Positions 51,028 to 59,504 are shown, counted from the first letter of the stretch. The stretch: 64,000 nt of DNA from an uncultured Verrucomicrobiales bacterium (GCA_937928545.1 CALGJQ010000036.1:62001-126000); one strand, 5' to 3'. The notes: generated by a model from the sequence alone, not told the origin. Numbers and translations: made by a program.

Positions 51028-52338
51028 TTAAGTTGTTAGAGATTGTTGGTTAGCTCGTGATGGTTCGGAATTAGTAGCATTTTTTAGGGCTTGAGAGAGG
51101 GCGTGGGCAGCTTGTTGGATTTCTTGTTCGGTGTGGGTGGCCATAACTTGGAAGCGGAAGCGGGCTTTGCCGCGGGGGACAGCGGGGAACTCGACGAGGT
51201 TGGCGATGAGGTTGTTGGCTTCGGCGTTGCGGGAGGTTTTACGAGCGAGGGTTTCGTTGCCGACGTAGGTGGGGACGATGGGTGAGGGGAGACCGCCGAG
51301 TTGGAAGCCTTGTTGGGAGAGGTGAGCGCGGAGGGAGTTGATGTTTTTTAGGAGTTTTTGACGGAGGATGAGGCCTGGGTTGCTGAATGCGATTTCATGG
51401 CATTTGTTGGCGATAGCAGTTTGGACTGGGCTTTGGGCGTTCGAGAAAATGTGGGTTGGTGAGAAGTAGCGGAGGTATTGTGTGGCATCGGCGGAGCAGG
51501 CGACGAAGCCGCCGTTGCAGGCGAAGGTTTTCGAGAAGGAGCCCATGATGAGGTCGGGGTAGTTTTCGGGGGTGGTGCTTTCTAGGAGGCCGAGGCCTTG
51601 GGTGCCCATGGAGCCGAAGTCGTGGGCGATATCGAGGATGGAGGTGGCTTGGAATTCGCGGCAGAGTTGGATGAATGCGGGGAGGTCGGGGGAGTCGGAG
51701 TCCATGGAGAAGAGGGATTCGGTGACGACGAAGAGGGGGAGTTTTGCGTCTTGGGCGCGGAGGGCGATGAGTTTTTGGCGGAGGTCTTCTAGGTTGTTGT
51801 GGGAGAATTTGGTGACGTTGGAGGTATTGTGGCGGGCCCCTTCTTGGAGGCAGTTGTGGCTGAGTTCATCGATGAGGACGTGATCGCTGGGGCGGATGAG
51901 GCCGGCGAGGATGCCGAAGCCGGCGGCCCATCCGGTGGGGTAGATGATGGCGGATTCTTTGTTGAGGGTTTGGGCAAGGTTGTTTTCGAGTTCGAGGAGG
52001 ATGTTGGTGCGGCCGGTGAGGACGGGGGAGCCTGCGGAGTGGATGCCGTGTTGCTGGATGGCGTCTTGGGCGGCGGCGATGACTTCGGGATGGCTGGCGA
52101 GCCCGAGGTAGTCTTGGGAGCCGAAGTTGAGGCAGGTGCGGGGGTTTTGGTTGAATTCATCTCCGATGGTGACGGTGGAGGAGGAGAGGCCGGTGGTGAC
52201 TCGGGCGTAGGGCCAGACGTTTTCTTGGCGGCGGGATTTGACCCATTGGTGGAAGGGGTGCATGCGCTCTTCGTGCTTGTGGCCACGGAGCTTAACGTAG
52301 TGGAGGAGGCTGCCGGTGTAGGGATTTGGTGAGGACAT
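51028..52338 (-). CDS. Alpha-oxoamine synthase family PLP enzyme (AONS/serine palmitoyltransferase-like)
   Basis: A 436-residue fold-type I PLP enzyme that condenses an amino acid with an acyl-CoA or acyl-ACP. Typical segments: NFGSQDYLGLASHPEV, GSPVLTGRTNILLELE, TGWAAGFGILAGL, DELSHNCLQEGAR and LDIAHDFGSMG, with the Schiff-base lysine in MGSFSKTFACNGG. It could make 8-amino-7-oxononanoate (BioF), 2-amino-3-ketobutyrate or a sphingoid-base precursor. Its operon with a FadL-type porin suggests long-chain acyl substrates (inference). No bio genes are nearby. Confidence 0.85.
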   Translation of the reverse strand: MSSPNPYTGSLLHYVKLRGHKHEERMHPFHQWVKSRRQENVWPYARVTTGLSSSTVTIGDEFNQNPRTCLNFGSQDYLGLASHPEVIAAAQDAIQQHGIHSAGSPVLTGRTNILLELENNLAQTLNKESAIIYPTGWAAGFGILAGLIRPSDHVLIDELSHNCLQEGARHNTSNVTKFSHNNLEDLRQKLIALRAQDAKLPLFVVTESLFSMDSDSPDLPAFIQLCREFQATSILDIAHDFGSMGTQGLGLLESTTPENYPDLIMGSFSKTFACNGGFVACSADATQYLRYFSPTHIFSNAQSPVQTAIANKCHEIAFSNPGLILRQKLLKNINSLRAHLSQQGFQLGGLPSPIVPTYVGNETLARKTSRNAEANNLIANLVEFPAVPRGKARFRFQVMATHTEQEIQQAAHALSQALKNATNSEPSRANQQSLTT

Positions 52339-52353
52339 GTGGGTGATGATTTT

Positions 52354-53574
52354 TTAAAATGATCCGCTGAAGCCGAGCGAGAGGGTGTGGAAGGGGCCGC
52401 CGACTTTGCCGGTGAAGGCGTCACTATTTCCGCCGTTTGCGAGGGTGCGAAGGGTGCCTTTGTTCTCGATAAGGTATGAGTATCCGAGGTCGAGGCGGGT
52501 GGCGGGGGTGATTTGGTAGGAGAGGCCGGTGGAGAGGGAGAGGCGGTCGTCATCCGGGATGCGGAGAGTACGGTTGCTGGTATCGACGGGGCTTTGGTCC
52601 CAGGCGATGCCGACGCGGGCGGTGAAGTGGTCGTTGAGCTGGTAGGTGGTGCCGAAGGAGAGGCGGAGGGTGTCGTTCCAATTTTGGGGGCGGGAAAGGG
52701 AGGGATCGATGAGGGGGTTGATCTGGGGAGTGAGATTTTTGAAGCGGCTCCAGTTGGTCCAGAGGATGTCGGCATGGATGGCCCAGCGGTCGGTGAGTTC
52801 GTGGTAGGCGCTGAGTTGGAGGGTATCGGGGAGGTCGAGGGGGAGGGAGGCGGGCTGCTTGCCGGTGAGGGGGGCGAAGCTGGTTCCGAGGGTGGCCTTT
52901 CCTTGGAGGTCGAGCTTGATGGGGCTGCGGTAGGAGAGGCCGAAGCGGGTGTGTGAGGTGGGCTGGTAGAGGATGCCGAATTGGTAGCCGGTAGCCCAGT
53001 CGTCTCCGGTGAGGTTGAAGAGGGGTGCGCCGGAGCCGGGGGTGAGGGAGGAGATTTCGCCTTCGGCGTAGGTGATGTTGAGGCTGGCTCCGAGGGTCCA
53101 GTTTTGGTTAAGGCGGAGAGCTAGGGCAGGGCTGAAGTTTGCGTTGCGGAGTTCGGTGAGTTCGGTAATGCTACCAGCGGCGAAGTCAGGGGAGTAGTCG
53201 GTAAGGGAACCGTGGGAGGCGTAGATGCCGAGTCCGGCGGCGAGGCGTGAGTTGATTTTACGGGTGAGGTAGGCGAAGGGAACAAGGGTGTCATCGACGA
53301 CGCTTCTCTCGGAGATGGGGCCGGTGAGTCCGGTGCCTTGGGCTCCGACTTTGGGGACGATGAGGCTGGAGCCTATGGTGTAGGACCAGTCATCGAGGAT
53401 GATGATGGAGGCGGGGTTCCAGCCGAGGGCGGAGGCGTCATCTGCGATGGCTGCTTCGCCAGAGTAGGCACGCCCGAGACCGGAGGCGGAACGCTCGGAG
53501 AGTTGGAAGCCGGCGCCGAGAAGGGGGGCGGTGAGGATGAGGGAGATTCCGATTAGGTGGAAGAGGGAGGCCAT
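52354..53574 (-). CDS. OmpP1/FadL family outer-membrane porin
   Basis: A 406-residue beta-barrel with a signal peptide (MASLFHLIGISLILTAPLLG) and the family N-terminal plug: GAGFQLSERSASGLGRAYSG and ADDASALGWNPASI. The C-terminus ends in HTLSLGFSGSF with the terminal aromatic residue needed for assembly. Members carry long-chain fatty acids or hydrophobic compounds across the outer membrane. It precedes the alpha-oxoamine synthase by 15 bases, so the two and the lipoprotein form one operon. Confidence 0.92.
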   Translation of the reverse strand: MASLFHLIGISLILTAPLLGAGFQLSERSASGLGRAYSGEAAIADDASALGWNPASIIILDDWSYTIGSSLIVPKVGAQGTGLTGPISERSVVDDTLVPFAYLTRKINSRLAAGLGIYASHGSLTDYSPDFAAGSITELTELRNANFSPALALRLNQNWTLGASLNITYAEGEISSLTPGSGAPLFNLTGDDWATGYQFGILYQPTSHTRFGLSYRSPIKLDLQGKATLGTSFAPLTGKQPASLPLDLPDTLQLSAYHELTDRWAIHADILWTNWSRFKNLTPQINPLIDPSLSRPQNWNDTLRLSFGTTYQLNDHFTARVGIAWDQSPVDTSNRTLRIPDDDRLSLSTGLSYQITPATRLDLGYSYLIENKGTLRTLANGGNSDAFTGKVGGPFHTLSLGFSGSF

Positions 53575-53677
53575 TTCCTCTCCTTACGTTGTGAGGCGTG
53601 AGGTGTGACAGCCTTTTGAAACTGTTTGCATTTTCTTACCGCTTTTACTTGGGAAGCCCCGTGCTAGGCTTCACCCG

Positions 53678-53902
53678 ATGTCGGCGGAAGATTCATTAGC
53701 GGTCTCTTTGTTAGTCATTTTGGTGATCGCGGCGGTGACCTTGATGACGATTCTGTATTCCCTTTTTAAGAATGCGGGGAAGAGAGATGAGCTGGAGGAG
53801 CTTTTGGCAGACGACGAGGAGGACCGGAAAGAAGAACTCGCGGGTGGGGAGACTGAGACGCGGGAGCCTTGGGAGAAAGATTCTGATTGGTGGAAGGAGT
53901 GA
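53678..53902 (+). CDS. Small single-span membrane protein
   Basis: A 74-residue protein with one transmembrane helix near the N-terminus (SLLVILVIAAVTLMTILYSL) and a strongly acidic cytoplasmic tail (LEELLADDEEDRKEELAGGE) ending WEKDSDWWKE. The family is not recognised. It is divergent from the FadL gene. A dispersed repeat begins at its stop. Confidence 0.6.
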   Translation: MSAEDSLAVSLLVILVIAAVTLMTILYSLFKNAGKRDELEELLADDEEDRKEELAGGETETREPWEKDSDWWKE

Positions 53903-53903
53903 C

Positions 53904-53943
53904 GGGAATGAACAATTGGACGATTGCAGAATGGACAATTGAA
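53904..53943 (+). repeat. Dispersed repeat, copy 2
   Basis: A 40-base relative of the element at 22886-22927, sharing GGGAATGAACAA, ACGATTGCAGAATG and ACAATTGA in the same order and orientation. It starts one base after the stop of the small membrane-protein gene. Confidence 0.65.
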
Positions 53944-54002
53944 GACCTAGGTTGAGGGAATGAGTCTTGGGTTGGGGACTGAGAGTTGAAGAGTGTAGTG
54001 AT

Positions 54003-55214
54003 TTACTGCTCTTCCTCGCCGAGGAGATATTTGGAGGCTTGCTCGACGTCTTTGTCGCCACGGCCGGAGAGGTTGGCGATGATGATGTCGTCCTTGGACA
54101 TGGAGCCGGCGACTTTGGAGACGTGGGCCATGGCGTGGGCGCTTTCGAGGGCAGGGATGATGCCTTCGGTGTAGGAAAGTTCGCGGAAAGCGGCGAGGGC
54201 CTCGTCGTCCGTGGCGAAGGTGTATTCGGCGCGGCCGATGTCTTGAAGGTAGGCGTGCTCGGGGCCAACGGCGGCGTAGTCGAGTCCGGCGGAGACGGAG
54301 TGGGTGAGTTCGATCTGGCCGTCGTCGTTTGCGAGGAGCCAGGTTTTGGAGCCTTGGAGGACACCGAGTTTTCCGCCTTGGAAGCGGGCGGCGTGGCGCT
54401 CGGGGATGATGCCATCGCCTCCGGCTTCGACGCCGACGAGGCGGACGTCGGTGTCATCGAGGAAGGGGTGAAAGAGGCCCATGGCGTTTGAGCCGCCGCC
54501 GACGCAGGCGACGAGGAGTTCGGGAAGGCGGCCTTCTTTCTGAAGGATTTGTTCGCGGGCTTCGAGCCCGATGACGCGATGGAAGTCGCGCACCATCATA
54601 GGGAAAGGATGAGGGCCGAGGGCGGAGCCGAGGATGTAGTGAGTGTCTTCTACGGTGGAGACCCAGTCGCGCATCGATTCGTTGACGGCTTCTTTGAGGG
54701 TGGCTTGGCCAGCGACGACGGGGACGACTTTTGCACCCATGAGGCGCATGCGGGTGACGTTGAGGGCCTGGCGTTCCATATCGACGGCACCCATGTAGAC
54801 GGTGCAGTCCATGCCGAAGCGGGCGCAGACGGTGGCGGTGGCGACGCCGTGTTGGCCGGCTCCGGTTTCGGCGATGATGCGTTTTTTGCCGAGGCGTTTG
54901 GCGAGGAGGATCTGGCCGATGGCGTTGTTGATTTTATGAGCTCCGGTGTGGAGGAGGTCTTCGCGCTTGAGGTAGATTTTGGCTCCGCCGAGTTTTTCGG
55001 TCCAGCGCTCGGCGAAGTAGAGTGGGGTGGGGCGACCGCAGTAGTTGTGGAGGAGGTCGTCGAGTTCGGCTTGGAAGGCGGGGTCTGCTTTGGCTGATTC
55101 GTAGGCGGCGCTGAGGTCATCGAGCGGCGTCATGAGGGTTTCGGGCGCGAAACAACCGCCGAATTGACCGAAGTGACCTGTTGCGTCTGGGACGGTGGGT
55201 GCCTGGGTGCTCAT
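54003..55214 (-). CDS. trpB: Tryptophan synthase beta chain
   Basis: Condenses indole with L-serine to form tryptophan, with PLP. The 403-residue length is standard for TrpB1. The PLP lysine lies in [10 protein letters not shown], the substrate/cation segments in [12 protein letters not shown], the glycine-rich phosphate loop in [15 protein letters not shown], and the C-terminal serine region in SGRGDKDVE. The alpha subunit trpA and other trp genes are not in the window, which is unusual. A TA pair lies upstream, divergent from purN. Confidence 0.97.
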   Translation of the reverse strand: MSTQAPTVPDATGHFGQFGGCFAPETLMTPLDDLSAAYESAKADPAFQAELDDLLHNYCGRPTPLYFAERWTEKLGGAKIYLKREDLLHTGAHKINNAIGQILLAKRLGKKRIIAETGAGQHGVATATVCARFGMDCTVYMGAVDMERQALNVTRMRLMGAKVVPVVAGQATLKEAVNESMRDWVSTVEDTHYILGSALGPHPFPMMVRDFHRVIGLEAREQILQKEGRLPELLVACVGGGSNAMGLFHPFLDDTDVRLVGVEAGGDGIIPERHAARFQGGKLGVLQGSKTWLLANDDGQIELTHSVSAGLDYAAVGPEHAYLQDIGRAEYTFATDDEALAAFRELSYTEGIIPALESAHAMAHVSKVAGSMSKDDIIIANLSGRGDKDVEQASKYLLGEEEQ

Positions 55215-55256
55215 GCGGCGAAGGTAGCCGAAGAGTGGGAAATGGCACGAGGAAAT

Positions 55257-55655
55257 TTAGGCTTCGCAGGTGACGGTGCGGAGCCAGGCGGCGAAGGATT
55301 CCTCGGTGTGTTCGCCGGCGGCGAGGGCCAGATAGTGTGGGTATTTTTCAATCTCGCCGATCGAGAAGGTTCGTCCGTTCAGGTTCAGGAATAGCTCACA
55401 GGTGATGGCCGCAGTCCTTTTGTTCCCGTCGATGAACGGATGATTTTTTGCAAGGCCGAAGGCGTAGGCTGCGGCAAGTTGGCACAAGTCTACTTCTCCT
55501 CCACCGTATTCGACAAGTTGGCGGGGGCGGTTGAGAGCTGATTCCAACATTCCAGAGTCTCTGATGCCCTCACCTCCTCCGTGCTCCGCGAGTTGAGCGG
55601 CGTGAAACATGTGAACGACCTCTTCGAGGACCCACTCGATTTTCTCGATGTCCAT
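55257..55655 (-). CDS. Fic/Doc-family death-on-curing toxin
   Basis: A 132-residue toxin of the Doc family, kinases of elongation factor Tu in the known cases. The Fic core motif is HPFIDGNKR (72-80), followed by TAAITCELFLNLNG. The upstream helix (GMLESALNRPRQLVEYGG) is typical. Its start overlaps the antitoxin stop by one base (TAATG). With the AbrB-type partner it forms a probable type II toxin-antitoxin module, although Doc more often pairs with Phd. Confidence 0.92.
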   Translation of the reverse strand: MDIEKIEWVLEEVVHMFHAAQLAEHGGGEGIRDSGMLESALNRPRQLVEYGGGEVDLCQLAAAYAFGLAKNHPFIDGNKRTAAITCELFLNLNGRTFSIGEIEKYPHYLALAAGEHTEESFAAWLRTVTCEA

Positions 55656-55879
55656 TACTCAGCAAGTTTTCTGAGGAGATTGCGATTTTCACGCATGATA
55701 CGATTGGCTGCTTCCATCTGACGATCGATTTGATCATCGAAGGCGGAAAGGTTGAGGCCGTTTGTTGTTTCAGTCACGGTGAGGGTGTCGCCCTTGGAGA
55801 CGCGGAGTTTTTCGAGGAGTTCTTTGGGCAGGATGACGCCGGCGGAGTTTCCGATTGCGGTGATTTTGAGCTTGGTCAT
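55655..55879 (-). CDS. AbrB/MazE-type antitoxin
   Basis: A 74-residue swapped-hairpin DNA-binding protein: KLKITAIGNSAGVILPKELL and the SKGDTLTVTET strand are typical of AbrB/SpoVT-like antitoxins. Its C-terminus (DRQMEAANRIMRENRNLLRK) would bind the toxin. It precedes and overlaps the Doc gene, as expected for the first gene of a TA operon. It is probably autoregulated through the repeats just upstream. Confidence 0.9.
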   Translation of the reverse strand: MTKLKITAIGNSAGVILPKELLEKLRVSKGDTLTVTETTNGLNLSAFDDQIDRQMEAANRIMRENRNLLRKLAE

Positions 55880-55886
55880 GATGTGA

Positions 55887-55906
55887 TTATAACGAATGTT
55901 ATAACG
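55887..55906. promoter_or_regulatory. Candidate TA autoregulation site
   Basis: Just upstream of the antitoxin ATG, TTATAACG occurs twice (55887-55894 and 55899-55906) with a 12-base period. The larger AT-rich block has palindromic ends (GATTA/TAATC). The spacing of about one helical turn and the position next to the start fit an AbrB-type operator and a -10 region. Confidence 0.5.
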
Positions 55907-55951
55907 TAATCAAGAGGTGATTTTTTGAGCAAGAGGACTTAGAAAGAAGGA

Positions 55952-56485
55952 ATGGCGCGTATTGCAGTGATGGGTTCGGGGGCGGGGACGAATTTGGAGG
56001 CTCTTTATGAAGAATTTGGGGAGGAGATCGTGCTGGTGGTTTTGGATCAAGCTGAGGCAGGGATTCTGAAGAAGGCGGAGCGGTTTGGGATTAAGGTGGT
56101 GGTTGAGGAGGGGGGAGAAGATCTATGGGAGCGGATTTTGGGTCATTTGGATGGGATTGATTTGGTGTGTTTGGCGGGCTTTATGAAATTGGTGAAGGAG
56201 CCTTTATTGGGAGCGTTTGAGGGAAGGATTTTGAATATTCATCCGTCCTTGTTGCCGAAGTATCCGGGGAAGGAAGCGTGGGTGCAGGCGATTGAGGATG
56301 GGGCAGAGGAATCGGGATGTACGGTACACTTCGTAGATGCGGGAATGGATACGGGGGAGGTGGTTTTACAGGCGAGGGTTCCAGTATTAGCGGGTGATAC
56401 GCCGGAGACTTTGCATGCTCGGATTCAGGTGGAGGAGCATCGGATTTACCCGCTAGCGGTGAGGCGGTGTTTGTCTCGGATTTAA
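55952..56485 (+). CDS. purN: Phosphoribosylglycinamide formyltransferase
   Basis: Transfers a formyl group from 10-formyltetrahydrofolate to GAR in purine synthesis. The 177-residue length is a little shorter than usual (about 200). The catalytic residues N95 and H97 (NIHPSLLPKYPG) and D133 are visible, with the N-terminal loop MGSGAGTNLEAL. It stands alone, away from other pur genes. A strong terminator follows and is shared with the convergent gene. Confidence 0.92.
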   Translation: MARIAVMGSGAGTNLEALYEEFGEEIVLVVLDQAEAGILKKAERFGIKVVVEEGGEDLWERILGHLDGIDLVCLAGFMKLVKEPLLGAFEGRILNIHPSLLPKYPGKEAWVQAIEDGAEESGCTVHFVDAGMDTGEVVLQARVPVLAGDTPETLHARIQVEEHRIYPLAVRRCLSRI

Positions 56486-56507
56486 AATTGGGTGAGATCT
56501 ATAAAGT

Positions 56508-56541
56508 AAAGAGGCCTGCGGATTACTCCACAGGCCTCTTT
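56508..56541. terminator. Bidirectional terminator between purN and a secreted-protein gene
   Basis: AAAGAGGCCTG and CAGGCCTCTTT form a perfect 11-base stem around a 12-base loop. The A/T ends provide T-runs in both directions, so it can stop purN (+) and the convergent gene at 56572 (-). Confidence 0.75.
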
Positions 56542-56571
56542 GGTGAGTTGCTTTTGAAAAGCGGGTAGAAG

Positions 56572-57087
56572 TTATTTTTGCTCCTTCGCTTTTTCTTCGT
56601 CAGTTTTGAAATACTTATTCATGGTCTCTTCGCTCTCCTGCATGGTCTCGCCGAATTTTTGCATCATCGGTCCGATTTTCATAGCGAGGGCAGGGTCTAG
56701 CTTTTGCATGCCCATCATGACGGGCATCATTTTTTCATTCATGGCCTTTTCTTTGAACTCAAGCTTCTTGCTGAGGGCAGTGCGGGCAGCATTGTCAGGG
56801 ACGGGGAGTTTGTTGAGTTCGGCTTCTTCCGTTTTGATTTTTTTTGCAATCTCTGCGAGTTTTACTTCGGCTGCAGCGAGGCTGGCTTCGTCTTTGATGC
56901 TGCCCATGATTTCTGGAAGGGCTCCGATCACATCAAAGATTTTGAAGGCTTGCTTCTCAAGAGGGGTTTCGGCTTTGGGCTCTTCTACCTTTTCCTCAGT
57001 GGCAGGTTTTTCTGGAGCGGCGGTCTGAGCAGGAAGGATCGCAATCGAGCAAGCGCAGAGGGCGAGGATAGTGAATTTGATTTTCAT
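56572..57087 (-). CDS. Secreted helical protein of unknown function
   Basis: A 171-residue protein with a signal peptide (MKIKFTILALCACSIAILPA, then QTA) and a long charged helical domain rich in K, E and M, reminiscent of periplasmic helical-bundle proteins. No domain is recognised. It ends at the shared terminator and is the only gene between purN and the E2 gene. Confidence 0.65.
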   Translation of the reverse strand: MKIKFTILALCACSIAILPAQTAAPEKPATEEKVEEPKAETPLEKQAFKIFDVIGALPEIMGSIKDEASLAAAEVKLAEIAKKIKTEEAELNKLPVPDNAARTALSKKLEFKEKAMNEKMMPVMMGMQKLDPALAMKIGPMMQKFGETMQESEETMNKYFKTDEEKAKEQK

Positions 57088-57364
57088 AATTTTATTTGGG
57101 TGAGTTATTCGCCCTTGAGAAAAAACTTAGAAGGCCTTTGCGGCAGATTCTAGTATAAAAGTGGTCGCGTTTTATATTGTTGTTTCACGCTACTGAATAA
57201 GAAGTCCCCATTTTTGTTGCCGACGCCGAGGTCGGTGAGGCCGTCGCCATGGGGAGGCGTGGGATGGGCGATATGTTTGGGATTAAATGGAGTGGTAGGG
57301 TGCGCGAAAAAAAAAGCCCGACTCTTGCGAGGCGGGCTTTTGTTGGGAATTGAGAGTTTAGCTT
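57088..57364. other. Intergenic stretch with calcium-loop-like remnant
   Basis: No gene that I can support. On the minus strand a frame near 57185-57260 reads HGDGLTDLGVGNKNGDF, like the DxDxDG loops of verrucomicrobial secreted proteins, but it has no start or domain context. A TATAAAACG/TTTTATA AT-rich patch near 57160 could be the promoter of the 56572-57087 gene. A terminator closes the stretch. Confidence 0.4.
57311..57341 (-). terminator. Terminator of the E2 gene
   Basis: AAAAGCCCG and CGGGCTTTT form a 9-base stem. On the minus strand the stem is followed by a run of T (nine A on the + strand at 57307-57315), a standard intrinsic terminator about 24 bases after the E2 stop. Confidence 0.8.
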
Positions 57365-58732
57365 TTAAACGAGCATGAGGGCGGGGTTCTCGAGAAGGCG
57401 TTTGATCTCGCCGAGGAACTTGGCGGCGACGGCTCCGTCGACGACGCGGTGGTCGCAGCTGACGCCGAGGTTCATGCGGAGGCCGGGGACGATGGCGCCG
57501 TCTTTGACGACGGGCTTTTCGATGATGCCGCCGACGCTGAGGATGGCGGCTTGGGGTGGGTTGACGATGGCGTCGAATGATTCGATGCCCCACGCGCCGA
57601 GGTTAGAGATGGTGACGGTGCCGCCATCGAACTCGTTGGGATGAAGTTTGCCGTCGCGGGCGCGGACGGCCATTTCCTTAATCTCGGTGGAGATGGCGAG
57701 GAGTGATTTTTGTTCGGCGTTTTTGACGACGGGAGTGACGAGGCCATCATCGACCGCGATGGCAACGGAGACTCCGACGTGGGCGAACTGGACGATGTGG
57801 TCGCCGTTGAAGGAGGCATTGGCCTCAGGGACGGCGACGGAAGCATTAATGAGTGCTTTGACGACGAAGTCGTTTACGGAGTATTTGTTTCCGTGAGTGG
57901 CTTCGGCTTGCGCGTTGATTTGTTTGCGCAGGTTCATGAGAGGGCCAGCATCGACTTCGAGGTGAAGGTAGAAGTGAGGGATGGTGGTCTTCGAGGTGAG
58001 AAGACGCTCGGCGATGATTTTACGCATGCCGGAGAGTTGGATCTTTTGGTCTTCGCCCGAGGCAACGGGTGAGATGGCGGCGGGCGCGGGCGCTGGTGCT
58101 GGTGTAGCAGGGGGTGAGCTTGCGGTGGCGGCGACTGCGACTGCAGCAGCGCCAGCACCAAGAGCGGCGGCACCAGCTGCGGCGGCGATGGGGGCAGCGG
58201 AAGTTCCTGAGCTAGCGGTGGCGGGAGCGCCTACGACGTCGGCTTTGACGATGCGTCCGCCGGGTCCGGTTCCGGTTAAGCTTGAGAGGTCGACGCCTTC
58301 GGCTTCGGCAATTTTTTTGGCGAGCGGGGAGGCTTTGATTCGGCCGCTGGAGGTCGTTGTGGCGGGTTGAGAATTTTGGACAACGGCTGCGGCTTGCTCG
58401 AGAGCTTGGGTGGCGGCTGGGGGAGCAGCAGCGGCTGGTGCGGCTGGTGTGGCTGGTGTGGCGGCGGGAGCAGGGGCGGCTCCGGCTTCTTCGCCGTCTT
58501 CGAGGAGGACTGCGATGGCAGATCCCACGGGGGCTTTGCCTCCTTCGGCGACGGAGATCTGAGAGAGGACGCCTTCGTCAAAGGCTTCCATTTCCATGGT
58601 TGCTTTGTCGGTTTCGATCTCAGCGATGATGTCGCCGATTTCGATTTCGTCGCCTTCCTTCTTTAGCCAACGGACGACGGTTCCTTCGGTCATCGTGTCG
58701 GAGAGCTTTGGCATTTCAATTTGGATCGGCAT
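57365..58732 (-). CDS. Pyruvate dehydrogenase complex dihydrolipoamide acetyltransferase (E2)
   Basis: A 455-residue core subunit that moves the acetyl group to CoA. The lipoyl domain has K43 in EIETDKATMEMEAF, then an Ala/Pro-rich linker. The E1/E3-binding domain has RIKASPLAKKIAEAEGVDL and GTGPGGRIVKADV, and a second Ala/Pro linker follows. The acyltransferase domain ends in SCDHRVVDGAVAAKF with H428 and D432. The E1 and E3 genes are not in the window. The gene starts only 23 bases after a terminator on the same strand. Confidence 0.95.
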   Translation of the reverse strand: MPIQIEMPKLSDTMTEGTVVRWLKKEGDEIEIGDIIAEIETDKATMEMEAFDEGVLSQISVAEGGKAPVGSAIAVLLEDGEEAGAAPAPAATPATPAAPAAAAPPAATQALEQAAAVVQNSQPATTTSSGRIKASPLAKKIAEAEGVDLSSLTGTGPGGRIVKADVVGAPATASSGTSAAPIAAAAGAAALGAGAAAVAVAATASSPPATPAPAPAPAAISPVASGEDQKIQLSGMRKIIAERLLTSKTTIPHFYLHLEVDAGPLMNLRKQINAQAEATHGNKYSVNDFVVKALINASVAVPEANASFNGDHIVQFAHVGVSVAIAVDDGLVTPVVKNAEQKSLLAISTEIKEMAVRARDGKLHPNEFDGGTVTISNLGAWGIESFDAIVNPPQAAILSVGGIIEKPVVKDGAIVPGLRMNLGVSCDHRVVDGAVAAKFLGEIKRLLENPALMLV

Positions 58733-58755
58733 AATCGTGAGAGTGTTGGTGAATT

Positions 58756-58777
58756 AAAAAACCCCGCCGGGGCGGGG
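58756..58777 (-). terminator. Terminator just upstream of the E2 gene
   Basis: CCCCGCC-GG-GGCGGGG is a perfect 7-base stem with a T-run of six on the minus strand (58761-58756). It is placed to end the HTH gene at 58841-59338, but it lies just 23 bases before the E2 start. Either an E2 promoter overlaps it (a TTGTCT/TGCTAT-like pair lies before the stem) or it acts as an attenuator. Confidence 0.75.
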
Positions 58778-58840
58778 GAGGGATAGCAGAGCAGAGGACT
58801 TTAATAAAAGACAATTCCACGCGTCATGCTTGAGGAGCAT

Positions 58841-59338
58841 CTAGCTGACGGCGGAGAATTTTTGGCGAGCTAGGCGGCCCATGAGATCTCGGACTTCATG
58901 ATGGCCTTGTTCGGTGAGGCGGAAAGTTTTGTGAGCGTGGAGATCTTCGCCAGCGACGAACTCGATGACGCCTTTCTTTTCGAGGTTTTCGACCGTGCTG
59001 GTGGTGTTGGAGGGTTTCCGTCCGTAACTATCAAGGGTGACATTGAGGGAGCGGGTGTCGAGGAGTTCGACGTTTTCGCGATGTTTGAAAAAGCTGCCAA
59101 GGAGAACGCACTCGGGGCCATTAAGAGTGAGACTAGAATTATCGAGGAGGCGCCTAACTTCTCGAAGTTCGTCGGAAGTTCGTTGGTCTTGATGCTCGCC
59201 GATTTTCTCGCTGCCGCCTTCGACGGTTTCCTTTGCTTCTACGACCTTCTGGACGACATCCACCGCTAAGCGGGCACCGGGTAATTCTAGGGACCAGGTG
59301 AGATCGGCTATTTTTTTGAGAGTGGATGAATCGCTCAT
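58841..59338 (-). CDS. Winged-helix-like regulatory protein
   Basis: A 165-residue protein from ATG 59338. It has an N-terminal helical region and a C-terminal winged-helix-like domain: GSFFKHRENVELLDTRSLNV, then RKPSNTTSTVENLEKKGVI and KTFRLTEQGHHEVRDLMG. This resembles HTH domains that use a short variant recognition helix. It probably binds DNA or RNA, but the family is not recognised. A divergent 166-base AT-rich region separates it from the coiled-coil gene, and its own terminator follows. Confidence 0.55.
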   Translation of the reverse strand: MSDSSTLKKIADLTWSLELPGARLAVDVVQKVVEAKETVEGGSEKIGEHQDQRTSDELREVRRLLDNSSLTLNGPECVLLGSFFKHRENVELLDTRSLNVTLDSYGRKPSNTTSTVENLEKKGVIEFVAGEDLHAHKTFRLTEQGHHEVRDLMGRLARQKFSAVS

Positions 59339-59504
59339 GAGTGGGAAATTAGTAAAAAAGTGAGCAAAATGCAAGTTATTTCGGAAAACTGTAATAAAAA
59401 AACATGATAAATTAGATGAAAGCTCTAAACTTCTGGACGAATGAGAGTTTTTTGGTAACTTAGCCTTCGTCAAGAGACATTCCCAATCCCTGAGCAATAA
59501 GACC

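Noticed and set aside
51789-52775. A 328-codon minus-strand frame across the synthase/porin junction.
   Set aside because: Low-complexity Pro/Ser/Thr sequence overlapping two well-supported genes in another frame.
57150-57593. A minus-strand frame ending with HGDGLTDLGVGNKNGDF, a calcium-loop-like motif.
   Set aside because: It overlaps the E2 gene and a terminator in another frame, and only about 20 residues look meaningful; at most a remnant.
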